Notes: generated from the letters alone by a model not told the origin. A stretch of 64,000 bases of DNA from Chryseobacterium arthrosphaerae (GCF_001684965.1 NZ_MAYG01000001.1:1922001-1986000); one strand, 5' to 3'. Positions 1 to 8,733 are shown, counted from the stretch's first letter. Numbers and translations are program-made.

Positions 1-1
1 T

Positions 2-244
2 CAAACCGAGCCGATGGAAATATATAATCCAGTGAAGGAGGCTTTTCTGAAAAGTGCAACACCAGATATTTACGGAAATCCGGAAGCCACAGTGACAGCA
101 ATAGAGAAGCTGGTTGATTCGCCTAATCCACCATTGCGACTATTACTTGGAAAGATTGCTTATCCAGCGGTCAAGAATACTTATGAGCAGCGTTTGGCTG
201 GCTTTGAAGAATGGAAAGACATTTCTGAGAAGGCCCATGGATAA
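2..244 (+). CDS. Short-chain dehydrogenase, C-terminal part (cut by window edge)
   Basis: The reading frame is open from the first bases of the window (Q-T-E-P-M-E-I-Y-N-P), so the start lies outside. The visible roughly 80 residues match the tail of SDR-family oxidoreductases that end with a substrate-lid helix and a motif of the type PPLRLLLG followed by a final charged helix. The Rossmann fold and the YxxxK site are not in view, so substrate and cofactor cannot be judged. The gene ends at a TAA and is followed by a terminator-like hairpin, so it does not appear to be co-transcribed with the next gene. Family assignment is from the C-terminal signature only. Confidence 0.65.
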   Translation, partial: QTEPMEIYNPVKEAFLKSATPDIYGNPEATVTAIEKLVDSPNPPLRLLLGKIAYPAVKNTYEQRLAGFEEWKDISEKAHG

Positions 245-382
245 TATTCAGTTCTAAATACTGAAGCCACCGAACTTCCGGTTTCGCAGTTGAGAGGCTT
301 AAAAACTAAATTAAAAAACTACGAGGGTTTATCCGGTGAATACTCAATATATTTTCCTCAAGTGTTTTTTAAATAAAAACGA

Positions 383-414
383 GCAACTTTGATAAAGTTG
401 CGCGTTATTTTTTA
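383..414 (+). terminator. Rho-independent-type terminator
   Basis: Perfect inverted repeat GCAACTTT-GAT-AAAGTTGC at 383-401, followed closely by a T-rich run (TTATTTTTTA). It would end transcription of the SDR gene. Confidence 0.6.
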
Positions 415-630
415 TTGATAGGAAGATCTTTTTAATCAATTTCAATAAAGCTTTTATGATTTTATTGTGGGGCCTGCACTCACTTTCTTCAGCGTATGCC
501 CGGGGAAAAATGCTGATTTATTTGTAAAAAATGTAAACACTCAACTTTCATCGAACTTAAATAATTAAACCAATAAATAAAAAAATATTAAAAAAATACT
601 ATTTCAATACGTAGTGTATTATTTTTTTAC

Positions 631-638
631 TATTTTTG
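631..638 (+). promoter_or_regulatory. Bacteroidota -7 promoter box (TATTTTTG)
   Basis: The word fits the TAnnTTTG -7 consensus of Bacteroidota sigma factor and lies 28 bases before the ATG at 666. No clear TTTG -33 box is visible at the usual spacing. Confidence 0.4.
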
Positions 639-665
639 AGCGTTACCAAATTAAATTTATAAAAT

Positions 666-1034
666 ATGAGAAAAGTATTTTTTTTGTCTCTTTTATCTTC
701 CCTATCAATGATTTCATGTTCATTAGAAGGTTCTGAAGAAAATCACCTGATGAAAGGCGCATCAGAAGAAAGTATTAACAAATCAACTATTTCTAAAAAT
801 CAAGCAATTGATAACTTCAAAAAAGCATTAGCTGAAGCAAACAATCCAACGCTTATTAAAGAAGAAATTCAAAACAATTCAGGAAACCAGGGGTTTAGTC
901 CTTCAAGAAAAAAAATCTTATTGGAGCCGGCTAAAGTAGTTTTGTTGTCAACAGGAATGACTACAGATAAAATGAATGGTTTAGATGATGATGCAATTAT
1001 TTCACAAGCCTTTATTGCCATTTCAAATAAATAA
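666..1034 (+). CDS. Small hypothetical lipoprotein
   Basis: A 122-residue protein. It begins with a short hydrophobic signal and a lipobox-like end (LSMISC), giving a probable lipidated Cys18. The mature part is Lys/Asn/Glu-rich, probably largely helical, with no recognisable domain. It is followed after 23 bases by another small exported protein, so the two are probably co-transcribed from the TATTTTTG box at 631. I do not recognise the family. A role at the outer membrane or periplasm is inferred from the signal only. Confidence 0.7.
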   Translation: MRKVFFLSLLSSLSMISCSLEGSEENHLMKGASEESINKSTISKNQAIDNFKKALAEANNPTLIKEEIQNNSGNQGFSPSRKKILLEPAKVVLLSTGMTTDKMNGLDDDAIISQAFIAISNK

Positions 1035-1057
1035 AACAACAATACATCACAGAAAAT

Positions 1058-1576
1058 ATGAGAAAAATTCTTCCACTATTTTTAGTTCTTTTAGCTGTAG
1101 CTATTAAAGCCCAGCAATACCCATTGGTAATTTATAATTTCAGTCCTGCTACTGTTACTAAAATGAAATTTAAAGTCACAGACCCAACCACCTGGCCACA
1201 GGACTGTCATCCGATTGTTTCCGGAGAGACCGCAGGGCCAATGCTGCCGGGTACCACTGTTACTTATGATCTTTTGAATACCAGCGCAACAAAAACTCCA
1301 GCCATAAATCAATGGGATGCGATGTCCCACTATATAGGTATTCCTGATGCAATATATAACGTGAATGCCGGGGCATCCTTACCAAGTGCTTTAACATCTA
1401 TTATTAACTGGCAGAGTATTATAATAGAATTTGCAAATGGGGAATCAATTGATTTAGGAAGAGGCTGTGTACAGCCTGGTACTCCTACATACAATTCAGG
1501 ACCCACTCCATCAGGCAGAACCGCATCAACCAATACTTTGGTTTCACCAGCTCAACAAATTATTACGATATTCTAA
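1058..1576 (+). CDS. Hypothetical secreted protein
   Basis: A 172-residue protein with a clean N-terminal signal peptide (MRKILPLFLVLLAVAIKAQ), so probably exported. The mature part is rich in Thr, Pro, Ser and Asn, consistent with a beta-rich fold, and contains two Cys residues (in DCHP and GRGCVQPG) that could pair. No catalytic motif or known domain was recognised. It lies 23 bases downstream of the small lipoprotein gene and is followed by a strong terminator, so these two genes form a small closed transcription unit of unknown purpose. Confidence 0.7.
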   Translation: MRKILPLFLVLLAVAIKAQQYPLVIYNFSPATVTKMKFKVTDPTTWPQDCHPIVSGETAGPMLPGTTVTYDLLNTSATKTPAINQWDAMSHYIGIPDAIYNVNAGASLPSALTSIINWQSIIIEFANGESIDLGRGCVQPGTPTYNSGPTPSGRTASTNTLVSPAQQIITIF

Positions 1577-1598
1577 TAATTATCTATTCAAAAATATA

Positions 1599-1634
1599 AT
1601 CACCCTACAATTGTCTATTGTAGGGTGATTTGTT
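1599..1634 (+). terminator. Strong hairpin terminator after the small exported-protein pair
   Basis: A 12-bp perfect stem ATCACCCTACAA / TTGTAGGGTGAT (1599-1610 with 1618-1629) with a 7-base loop, followed by TTGTT. It closes the 666-1576 unit. Confidence 0.75.
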
Positions 1635-1662
1635 AAGATTTTAAAAGAATAATCCAGCTTAA

Positions 1663-1761
1663 AAAAATTATTTGATAAATGAAGTACGCAATTCCTGTAT
1701 CATTTGGCTGAACGAGATAGAAGAGTTTAAAGATAAACTGATTTTGTTTACAAAAAGCTAA
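1663..1761 (+). pseudogene. Possible 3' remnant of a lost gene
   Basis: A short open frame without a start codon ends with a Glu/Lys-rich amphipathic stretch (WLNEIEEFKDKLILFTKS) and a TAA at 1759. It is immediately followed by a strong terminator hairpin. A coding-looking tail plus a terminator but no upstream body suggests the 5' part of a gene was deleted. Chance is possible at this length. Confidence 0.3.
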
Positions 1762-1797
1762 AATGGTGTCAACGAACAACAGTTGGCACCATTTTTA
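1761..1797 (+). terminator. Hairpin terminator
   Basis: A 13-bp stem AAATGGTGTCAAC / GTTGGCACCATTT with one G-T wobble (1761-1773 with 1782-1794), followed by TTT. It sits right after the remnant frame ending at 1761. Confidence 0.65.
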
Positions 1798-1814
1798 ATT
1801 GATAACAATCGTCA

Positions 1815-2045
1815 CTATTCTATAGTAATTCTGTCTACCAATTTTTTCAATAGAGGAACTACTATGAAACCTGTAGGAATGGACAACCACAATTCTACCA
1901 GAAAATAATCAAAAAACCAAATTTTAAAGAAGCCTTGTTGCCAGCTCATTCTTGTCAGTAAAAGCCCAAAGGTCATAATTGCCGACATTGCAATGGATAC
2001 AAGAATTGTAAATACAATAATAGATTGAAATTTAGATAGTTTCAT
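1815..2045 (-). CDS. DUF2798 family small membrane protein
   Basis: A 76-residue protein with two hydrophobic segments (about residues 8-30 and 45-67). The layout matches DUF2798: a first helix containing the MSAIMTFG-type turn, a short Trp-containing loop, then a second helix ending in a PLLKKLV-like segment. The biochemical role of this family is not known. It is probably an inner-membrane protein. Orientation matches the next two minus-strand genes, but the gap of about 80 bases leaves co-transcription open. Confidence 0.75.
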   Translation of the reverse strand: MKLSKFQSIIVFTILVSIAMSAIMTFGLLLTRMSWQQGFFKIWFFDYFLVELWLSIPTGFIVVPLLKKLVDRITIE

Positions 2046-2127
2046 TTTTTTATTTATTAAATTATATCAGTTCTTACAAATACACCAAGTTTTTATTATC
2101 ACTATAGTCCGGACCATAAAATCAAAA

Positions 2128-2586
2128 TTACGATAAACCCATCCTTAAATAAATATTGCTGATTCCGTGAAAATCTGATTTCATATTATAATTAAAAAGC
2201 CCTTGAACTCTTGTATAAATCCCCCAATTTTCTGACAATCTCGACTTGTATCCAAAAGAAGCAAATGTTTCAAAATTATTGGTTTGAGTGGGGTCTCTTG
2301 GTACAATAGCGGCTAAAGAGATTCCTTTCCAAACCTGAGCAGTGAGCATTGCCTGACAATATAAATCTGCAGACTGATCCCTTTCTTTGTAGTTTCCGCT
2401 AAAAAACATTACATTGAAGAGGCCAAATCTGGATGTTTGTGAAAATTGTCTGCTAATCATCTGAAAATAAGCTCTCTTATTACCGTCAAATGCTTCAATA
2501 GGAACCGGAGCTCTTTCAATATGAACAGATTCTATGTTTAAAGTATCTTGAACTTGAGAAATAGTTGTCAATAGTTTAGGTTTCAT
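2128..2586 (-). CDS. Hypothetical protein, possibly beta-rich
   Basis: A 152-residue protein starting with ATG. It lacks an evident signal peptide. The second half shows alternating aromatic/hydrophobic and polar residues, for example SENWGIYTRVQGLFNYNM, as seen in outer-membrane beta-barrel strands, and it ends in a strand-like LRMGLS. It may be a barrel-like protein that has lost or never had its export signal, or a misannotated fragment of one. Only 66 bases separate it from the AraC regulator upstream, so the two may be co-transcribed. I do not recognise a named family. Confidence 0.5.
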   Translation of the reverse strand: MKPKLLTTISQVQDTLNIESVHIERAPVPIEAFDGNKRAYFQMISRQFSQTSRFGLFNVMFFSGNYKERDQSADLYCQAMLTAQVWKGISLAAIVPRDPTQTNNFETFASFGYKSRLSENWGIYTRVQGLFNYNMKSDFHGISNIYLRMGLS

Positions 2587-2652
2587 TTTCTGTAATTAAT
2601 TTGATGCAAAATTACTTGGCTCAAACTTTTAAAGAAAGGACAGAAAAGGAAA

Positions 2653-3486
2653 CTACTCGGACAAATCAATCAATTTTCGATAATCCGTTGGAGTTGATCC
2701 GGTGTGTTTCTTGAAAAAACGTCCAAAATATGAAATGTCTTCAAAACCAATTTCCGCAGCAATTTCGTTAATTGACATATGGCTTTTCTGCATTAAAACT
2801 TTGGCTTCTAAAACCAGCATTTCATTAATCAATGCTGATGCAGGTTTTGCCAGTGTGGATTTCACTGATTTGTTAAGGTGGTTTGTTGTTACATTTAATT
2901 TTTCTGCGTAAAATCTAACAGAATTATGCTTGGTAACATAATAATTAAGTAATTTTTTAAATTCTGAAGTGATCATTTCGCTGGCCGTAAAATTTACCCT
3001 TGTCCGAAAGTCATTAGACTGTTTCATTTCTAAAAGAAATGTTGTTAAATAAGACTTTAAAATGCTTTCATCCGCATCACTCCTATTTAATTCTTGCATT
3101 CGTCTAAGCAGAACCAGCAAGTGTTTTATTTCTGTATCTTCAAATCTGATGTAAGGCTTTATCAACCAATCTAAAAAGTCAATAGCCGTTTGAGATAAAT
3201 ATTTAACAGAAAAATGCAGATAAAAGCCTTCTATATCACCAGACATAAACATGAGGCTTGTTATTTGTCCTGCCGGGATAGCAATCAATCCTTTTTGTTC
3301 AACGGTATAATGATCAAAACCTGAGCCTGCTATTAGATAACCTTTTGTTACTAAAATAATAGAATGAGTACTTTGACGGTGCGGTGGTAATGGCATTTTT
3401 ATTTCATAAGTATCATCTGAAAGCCCATGAATATAAAAGTCATTGAAATTCTTCTTATTATATTCTTTCGGGTCATAATAAGACAT
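2653..3486 (-). CDS. AraC-family transcriptional regulator with cupin-like sensor
   Basis: About 277 residues from the ATG at 3486. A longer form would need a TTG at 3540. The N-terminal half has the cupin-type sensor layout (short beta-rich segments with an HSIILVTKGYLIAGSG-like core and IPAGQITSL). The C-terminal roughly 95 residues hold the paired helix-turn-helix of AraC/XylS, with the typical second helix signature SINEIAAEIGFEDISYFGR and FFKKHTGSTPTDYRK. It probably controls nearby genes such as the unknown protein at 2128-2586. The ligand is not predictable. This is not obviously linked to the sugar genes further right. Confidence 0.8.
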   Translation of the reverse strand: MSYYDPKEYNKKNFNDFYIHGLSDDTYEIKMPLPPHRQSTHSIILVTKGYLIAGSGFDHYTVEQKGLIAIPAGQITSLMFMSGDIEGFYLHFSVKYLSQTAIDFLDWLIKPYIRFEDTEIKHLLVLLRRMQELNRSDADESILKSYLTTFLLEMKQSNDFRTRVNFTASEMITSEFKKLLNYYVTKHNSVRFYAEKLNVTTNHLNKSVKSTLAKPASALINEMLVLEAKVLMQKSHMSINEIAAEIGFEDISYFGRFFKKHTGSTPTDYRKLIDLSE

Positions 3487-3743
3487 TATCTTCTTAAATC
3501 CATCATCCTGTAAGTTTAGTATGTTTTTTAATTTTTTCAAATCTATTGTTTTACAAAATATTTTACGAATGATTAGAATATCTTTTCAAATATGTGCTGT
3601 CTTTATTATGATTATAACTGACCCAATGTCCTCATGTTCATTTTATAAGGATAATTGTTTTTCAGATGATGACACCTTAATAAGGAAAAATAATTATTCC
3701 CAGTAATTTTTTCCGGTTTTACCATTTTTCTTTTCTGTTGATC

Positions 3744-3950
3744 TTATTCTTCCTTTATTTGTGACAGATCAAGGCCCAGTTTTGTAAATTCTTCCTGTCC
3801 TTTTTCTGTAATGTAATAGTGACGGTCTGCAGGATTTCCTTTGGCAATCCAGCCTTTCTCAACGAACTGTTCTAAAAGAAGCTGCCCTAATTTTCCGCCG
3901 ATATGCTCATAACAGGTCTTAGCAGGTTTTCTTCCGGTTGATTTGTTCAT
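3744..3950 (-). CDS. ArsR-like winged-helix mini-protein
   Basis: A 68-residue protein resembling the C-terminal half of ArsR-type regulators: a CYEHIGGKLGQ motif, a helix ending in KGWI, then a beta wing (YYITEKGQEEF). The DNA-recognition helix region usual at the N terminus of full-length ArsR proteins is missing, so it may act as a small partner protein or as an isolated sensor/dimerisation domain. It lies 33 bases downstream of the HAD phosphatase gene on the same strand and may be the last gene of the galactose transcript. Confidence 0.6.
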   Translation of the reverse strand: MNKSTGRKPAKTCYEHIGGKLGQLLLEQFVEKGWIAKGNPADRHYYITEKGQEEFTKLGLDLSQIKEE

Positions 3951-3983
3951 GTTTATTTTGGGTTATAGTTTTTACAGGATGAA

Positions 3984-4784
3984 TCAGTTCAGATGAAGAT
4001 AATCCTTAATGGTTTTAAGAACACCAAAGTTGTCATTGGTACATGCTTCAAAATTAGCCACCTCTTTTACGTTCGGATGGGCATTCTGCATGGCGTAAGA
4101 ATATCTGGCATTCTTCAGCATTTCTATATCGTTCATATAATCCCCGAAAGCCATTGTATTTTCAGGAGAAATGCCCAGCGATTTCTGAAGGATTTTCAGC
4201 GCGTTTCCTTTATTGATATCCTTATTCATGACATCCAGCCAATGTGCTCCGGAAACCACTACTTCCAGACCGAATTCTTCAAATTTTTTAAGAGCCGGGT
4301 ACAGGTGTTTTTCAGAACCTTCCGGATGATAAACTGCTATTTTAAAGGCGGTATCATCAATTTTTTCCGTCAGGTCATCCTTCTTCATGTTTTCGGTGTA
4401 ATATTTTGAGAAGAAATCTACAAACTGCTGATCTTCGGTTTCGTAATATGCCATCTTTTTAGCTGACAATACGGCTTTGGCACCGGGTATTTCACGGACC
4501 GCTTTAATAATGTCAACAATATATTTGTATTCAAGGGTATCGGCGAAAAGCTCCTGGTCTTTATAGATAACATAGCCTCCGTTTTCAGCAATAAAACCGA
4601 TCTCACTTTCTATTTCTCCGAAATAATGCGTAATGCCCGGCATCTGTCTTCCACTTGCGGGTACAAACAGAATATTTCTTTTTTTCAGTTCTTTATAAAC
4701 TTCTGAAAATTCAGGGCTCATTTCATGGCTGGAGTTGAGAAACGTCCCGTCCATGTCCGTAACAATTAATTTAATCTGTTCCAT
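3984..4784 (-). CDS. Cof-type HAD hydrolase (sugar phosphatase-like)
   Basis: A 266-residue protein when the ATG at 4784 (MEQIKL) is used. A longer form would begin at a TTG. Cof/HAD-IIB motifs are visible: the nucleophile motif DMDGT near the N terminus, SGRQ in motif II, and GDYMNDIEML as the acidic motif near residue 215. The family dephosphorylates phosphosugars and other small phosphates in the cytoplasm. The gene starts 25 bases after the end of galT, so it is probably in the same transcript. A housekeeping role in relieving sugar-phosphate stress during galactose use is an inference. The exact substrate is unknown. Confidence 0.8.
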   Translation of the reverse strand: MEQIKLIVTDMDGTFLNSSHEMSPEFSEVYKELKKRNILFVPASGRQMPGITHYFGEIESEIGFIAENGGYVIYKDQELFADTLEYKYIVDIIKAVREIPGAKAVLSAKKMAYYETEDQQFVDFFSKYYTENMKKDDLTEKIDDTAFKIAVYHPEGSEKHLYPALKKFEEFGLEVVVSGAHWLDVMNKDINKGNALKILQKSLGISPENTMAFGDYMNDIEMLKNARYSYAMQNAHPNVKEVANFEACTNDNFGVLKTIKDYLHLN

Positions 4785-4809
4785 ATTCTTTTTCAAAGAT
4801 ATTGATTTA

Positions 4810-5859
4810 TTATTTTTTCTTGTAATGAATGGTAGGAAGGTTTCTTAATATTGCCGCACTTTGCTCTGGAGTCATATCGCGCTGAGGCTCAGCCAGCATT
4901 TCATAACCTACCATAAATTTTTTCACTTCCGCACTTCTGAGCAACGGCGGATAAAAGTGCATATGAAAATGCCATTCCGGATGCTCTTTTCCATCTGTAG
5001 GAGATTGATGAATTCCCGCAGAATAAGGAAATGAGGTTTCAAAAAGATTGTCATATATTGTGGTCAGATCCTTGAGCACAGCTGCAAAAGATTCTTTTTC
5101 TTCTTCGGAAAATGCTGCAATATTTTCTCTTTTCTGTTTACTGATAACCATTGTTTCATAAGGCCACGACGCCCAAAACGGCACCAATACTGCAAAGTGT
5201 TTATTTTCTGTGACGATGCGCTCACCAGCCGTGATTTCCTGCTCAAGATAATCTTCCAATAATGTTCTTTTATTTTTTTCAAAATATGATTTCAGCTGAT
5301 CCTGGGTTTTCTGAACCATTGCCGGAATGGACGACTGTGCCCATATCTGGCCGTGAGGATGAGGGTTGCTGCAGCCCATGACGCTTCCTTTATTTTCAAA
5401 AATCTGAACATAATTGATATGGTCCAGAGCGGCCAGCTGATTGAACTGCTCCTGCCATACATCCACCACATTTCTGATGTGTTCCACAGGCATTTCCGGC
5501 AAGGTAAGGCTGTGATTTTCAGAAAAACAAACGACCCTGTTGATCCCGCGTTCCGGAAGAAGGGTAAAAAAACCGGACTTTTTTTCAGAAAACTCAACTT
5601 CTTCATTCAGTAATGCCCCAAAGTCATTATTAAAGACATAGGCTCCCTGGTACTCAGGATTGCGGTCTCCGTTCGCACGAATATTTCCTGAACAGAGATA
5701 GCATTCCGGGTCGTATACAGGACGGTTATCCTCTCTTGTTTCCTCTCTTTGTCCTTGCCATGGACGGTTTGCCCGCTGTGGAGAAACCAGTATCCATTCA
5801 TCCAAAAGAGGATTGTATCTTCTGTGGGGATGTTTTTTAGGGTCAAATAATGTATTCAT
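4810..5859 (-). CDS. galT: Galactose-1-phosphate uridylyltransferase
   Basis: A 349-residue protein, the family's usual length. It exchanges UMP between UDP-glucose and galactose-1-phosphate in the Leloir pathway. The active-site motif NPHPHGQIWA with the histidine nucleophile is present, as are the CYLC metal-site cysteines near residue 55 and the C-terminal HWHFHMHF-like stretch (here EWHFHMHFYPP). The start overlaps the end of galK by 17 bases, a clear sign of translational coupling. It works with galK and the secreted galM at 24.9 kb on galactose that could come from xylan side chains. Confidence 0.95.
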   Translation of the reverse strand: MNTLFDPKKHPHRRYNPLLDEWILVSPQRANRPWQGQREETREDNRPVYDPECYLCSGNIRANGDRNPEYQGAYVFNNDFGALLNEEVEFSEKKSGFFTLLPERGINRVVCFSENHSLTLPEMPVEHIRNVVDVWQEQFNQLAALDHINYVQIFENKGSVMGCSNPHPHGQIWAQSSIPAMVQKTQDQLKSYFEKNKRTLLEDYLEQEITAGERIVTENKHFAVLVPFWASWPYETMVISKQKRENIAAFSEEEKESFAAVLKDLTTIYDNLFETSFPYSAGIHQSPTDGKEHPEWHFHMHFYPPLLRSAEVKKFMVGYEMLAEPQRDMTPEQSAAILRNLPTIHYKKK

Positions 5860-7033
5860 TGGTGTATTCTTTTATCCCGTCTGAAATTTTAACCTGGTAA
5901 ACTTTCATCTGAATATTAAAATGTTCAAGATATTTTTCACTGATAGCACGAATTACTTCTTCCACTTTATCTTCCTGAATCAGGTTGATGCTGCAGCCTC
6001 CGAAACCGCCCCCCATCATTCTTGCTCCCAGCACACCTTCCTGCTGTAATGTATGTTCCACTAAAAAATCAAGCTCCTTACAACTGACTTCGTATTCCGC
6101 TGAAAGGCCGTCATGGGTTTCTGTGAGAAGCTTTCCCAGATATTCAATATTTCCTTCTGAAATAGCTTTTGCTGCCATTTCTACCCTCTTAATTTCTTTC
6201 AGTAAGTAGAGACATCTTTTGTGTGAAACACTTCCCATTTCTTCTTTTACACTGTCAAGCATAGTCGTGGTAAAATCCCTGAATTTCTCTACTCCAGGGA
6301 ATTTCTTCCATAAGATTTCTTTACCATTTTCTACATCTTTGCGCCTCTCATTATAACCGGATGTCAAATGGGTATGCTTCACACAGCTGTCAAAAAGCAA
6401 CAGGCTGTATCCTTTAAGGTCTGCATCAAAATAATGATGTTCCAGGGAGTTACAGTCGAGCATAATTACCTTATCTTTCTTTCCGAAAACGGAAGCAAAC
6501 TGATCCATAATTCCGCACTGAACTCCTGCAAAAGTATGCTCTGATTTTTGCCCGATCACTGCGATTTCTTTTTTGGTAAGATGAAGATCAAAAAGTTCAT
6601 TGAGGATATAAGCAAAACCACATTCAAGAGCCGCTGAGGAAGAAAGCCCGGAACCCATCGGAATGGTGCTGCTGAAAACAATTTCCATACCGCAAAACTG
6701 ATTTCCCTGTTGCTGCAGCTGACTGAAAACGCCCAGAATATAGTTCATCCACATCTGCTGAACCGGCTTTACCTTCTTTGTAACATCAAATGTATATTCT
6801 TCTCCCAGATCTTTGGCTATGATTCTGCAGAAATTGGTTTGTGGTAACCTGCGGACAGCAAAACAGATATATTTGTCAATGGCAGCGGGAAGCACAAATC
6901 CATCATTGTAATCCACATGCTCACCGATAATATTTATTCTGCCGGGAGAAAGGAAAATATGTTCAGGCTCTGATTTGAACCCGTTTTTAAACTTTTCTAC
7001 GGTGGGGTTGATTAACTGTTCATGCATATCCAT
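5843..7033 (-). CDS. galK: Galactokinase
   Basis: A 396-residue GHMP-family kinase that phosphorylates galactose at C1 with ATP. It shows the galactokinase signature GRINIIGEHVDYNDGF near residue 30, the ATP-binding glycine/serine motif PMGSGLSSSAALE near residue 125, and the C-terminal MMGGGFGGCSINLI motif. An internal ATG two codons in (MHEQL) is an equally good start. It overlaps galT by 17 bases. The transaldolase gene ends 84 bases upstream on the same strand, so transcription may run from transaldolase through galK, galT and the HAD phosphatase. Confidence 0.95.
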   Translation of the reverse strand: MDMHEQLINPTVEKFKNGFKSEPEHIFLSPGRINIIGEHVDYNDGFVLPAAIDKYICFAVRRLPQTNFCRIIAKDLGEEYTFDVTKKVKPVQQMWMNYILGVFSQLQQQGNQFCGMEIVFSSTIPMGSGLSSSAALECGFAYILNELFDLHLTKKEIAVIGQKSEHTFAGVQCGIMDQFASVFGKKDKVIMLDCNSLEHHYFDADLKGYSLLLFDSCVKHTHLTSGYNERRKDVENGKEILWKKFPGVEKFRDFTTTMLDSVKEEMGSVSHKRCLYLLKEIKRVEMAAKAISEGNIEYLGKLLTETHDGLSAEYEVSCKELDFLVEHTLQQEGVLGARMMGGGFGGCSINLIQEDKVEEVIRAISEKYLEHFNIQMKVYQVKISDGIKEYTNEYII

Positions 7034-7117
7034 CTTATCTGATCAAACAGATCTTAGGCGATCTGAAGAATAAATCTACTGAATTTATAACAGAGATTAT
7101 GTTTTTTCTGTCCAATC

Positions 7118-7771
7118 TTATTTCATTTTTTGTGAATCTTTGATGAACTGATCTAATCCGGAATCTGTAAGCGGATGTTTGAGTAAAGATAGTATCGGAG
7201 CCAGTGGACAGGTCACTACATCAGCACCGGTCTTTGCACAATTAACAATATGCATGCTGTGTCGGACTGAAGCAGCCAATATCTGAGTAGCAAAAGCATA
7301 ATTGTCATAAATCGCTCTGATTTCTGAGATCAGACCAAGCCCGTCTGTAGAGACGTCATCCAGCCTTCCCAGAAAGGGTGAAACATAAGTCGCTCCAGCC
7401 TTGGCCGCCAGCAACGCCTGCCCGGAAGAGAATACAAGTGTACAGTTGGTCTTTATCCCCTTTTCGGAAAAATAACGGATGGCTTTGATCCCATCTTGGG
7501 TCATTGGAACTTTTACAACAATTCTTGGATGTAATGCAGCAAGCTCTTCCCCTTCTTTAACCATTTCCTCAAAAGTAATTCCCAGTACTTCTGCGCTTAT
7601 ATCTCCATCAGCAATTTTGCAGATATCCAGGTAATGATTATGGATATTCTGTTTTCCCGAAATCCCCTCTTTCGCCATCAGAGATGGATTGGTGGTTACT
7701 CCGTCCAGAACTCCAAGGGCACTGGCTTCTTCTATCATCGCCAGATTGGCAGTATCAATAAAAAATTTCAT
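7118..7771 (-). CDS. Transaldolase / fructose-6-phosphate aldolase family
   Basis: A 217-residue short transaldolase-type protein of the FSA/TalC group. The family's N-terminal motifs FIDTAN and GVTTNPSL are present, as is the Schiff-base lysine in VVKVPM (Lys87). It acts in the cytoplasm, either in the non-oxidative pentose phosphate pathway, which is where xylose and arabinose carbon enters, or as a fructose-6-phosphate aldolase. Sequence alone does not separate the two. A perfect operator-like inverted repeat lies 17 bases upstream of the ATG (7788-7812), the best copy of the motif shared with the pentose genes in this window, so it is probably in the same regulon. Confidence 0.85.
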   Translation of the reverse strand: MKFFIDTANLAMIEEASALGVLDGVTTNPSLMAKEGISGKQNIHNHYLDICKIADGDISAEVLGITFEEMVKEGEELAALHPRIVVKVPMTQDGIKAIRYFSEKGIKTNCTLVFSSGQALLAAKAGATYVSPFLGRLDDVSTDGLGLISEIRAIYDNYAFATQILAASVRHSMHIVNCAKTGADVVTCPLAPILSLLKHPLTDSGLDQFIKDSQKMK

Positions 7772-7787
7772 AGATATAACTGTTATT

Positions 7788-7812
7788 TATAAGTGTTAAA
7801 TTTACACTTATA
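7788..7812 (-). promoter_or_regulatory. Operator-like inverted repeat before the transaldolase gene
   Basis: ATAAGTGT-N7-ACACTTAT with core arms at 7789-7796 and 7804-7811; one more base pair on each side also matches (T7788/A7812), so the arms are 9 bp and perfect. The same 8-7-8 layout recurs at 19579, 20010 and 30184 next to pentose genes. The proposed ligand is one of the two Nudix-type regulators in the window (inference). Confidence 0.6.
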
Positions 7813-7860
7813 TTTTAATAAATCATAATCCTGATATAATTTTTCAGAGGGATATCAAAA

Positions 7861-8733
7861 TTACTCCATGAAGTAATTAAATTCTTTACGATACTGAGAA
7901 GGACTTTTTTTGATGTATTCTTTAAAAGTCCTGTTAAAATAGCTGAAGTTATTGAACCCCGATTCAAAGCAGACTTCCGTGATGCTTAAAGGCTGTTCTG
8001 CAAGAAGTTTGAGAGCGTGGGTAATTCTGTACTCATTAACAAACTGTGTAAACGTTTTATTGGTAATTTTTTTAAAGTAGCGGCAGAAAGACGGTACTTT
8101 CATATTGGTGAGATCAGCCATTTCTTCTAGGGTTATAGCCTCTTTGAAATGGTCTTTAACGTAATTGAATATAAGATTGATTCTTTCATTGTCTTCAACC
8201 TGCGTCTGAAGGTAATATTTTCCTGCATTTAAAATCCTGTAATCCTGGGTAACAGACAGTTCATCCAATATTTTCAGAAATCTGCACAGTCTGTCCATTG
8301 AGGACGTTTCATGCATTTCAGTAATCTCTTTCCCGATTTTTTTCTTCACCTCTTCCCCGAACACAATGCCAGCTTTTGATTTTTCCAATAAAGCCGAAAT
8401 CCTCTGCATTTCTGGTATATCCCAGATAGGTTCTCCTAAAAAATCAGGCTTAAACTGAATGACCATTTCGTACTCATTATGTGTACTTTCATTGGTCAGC
8501 CCGCAATGAGGAAGATTGCTTCCTATCAGTACAAGATCTCCTTCTGAAAAATAAGAGATGCTGCTTCCGATCTGCCTTTTCCCGGAACCTTTGCATACAA
8601 AGATCAGCTCAATCTCAGGATGGTAATGCCAGACATGGGATTTTATATTCTCATTAGTCAGAAATTTAAGGCTGGTAAAACTGCTCCCGATAGTCGGCCT
8701 GACCGCCTCAAAAGAAGGATTTACATGTTTCAT
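7861..8733 (-). CDS. AraC-family transcriptional regulator
   Basis: About 290 residues from the ATG at 8733 (MKHVNPSFE). An upstream in-frame start at 8796 would add a hydrophobic tail not typical of the family. The N-terminal cupin has the pattern HYHPEIELIFVCKGSGKR with metal- or sugar-facing histidines, then GDLVLIGSNLPHCG. The C-terminal domain has two helix-turn-helix units, ending with SITEVCFESGFNNFSYFNR and FKEYIKKSPSQYRKEF. This is the common AraC type near sugar operons in Bacteroidota. Its position between the transaldolase/galactose operon and the 8890 gene suggests one of them as target. The ligand is unknown. Confidence 0.85.
   Translation of the reverse strand: MKHVNPSFEAVRPTIGSSFTSLKFLTNENIKSHVWHYHPEIELIFVCKGSGKRQIGSSISYFSEGDLVLIGSNLPHCGLTNESTHNEYEMVIQFKPDFLGEPIWDIPEMQRISALLEKSKAGIVFGEEVKKKIGKEITEMHETSSMDRLCRFLKILDELSVTQDYRILNAGKYYLQTQVEDNERINLIFNYVKDHFKEAITLEEMADLTNMKVPSFCRYFKKITNKTFTQFVNEYRITHALKLLAEQPLSITEVCFESGFNNFSYFNRTFKEYIKKSPSQYRKEFNYFME

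Larger units (their letters stand above)
245..665. other. Intergenic region, 421 bp
   Basis: Between the SDR gene and the small lipoprotein gene. It contains the hairpin at 383-414 and a very A/T-rich promoter region from about 520 onward. I see no credible complete coding frame. Confidence 0.5.

Noticed and set aside
3521..3706. 61-codon plus-strand frame overlapping the 5' end of the AraC gene
   Set aside because: It overlaps the regulator's upstream region, shows no family resemblance and lacks support beyond being open.
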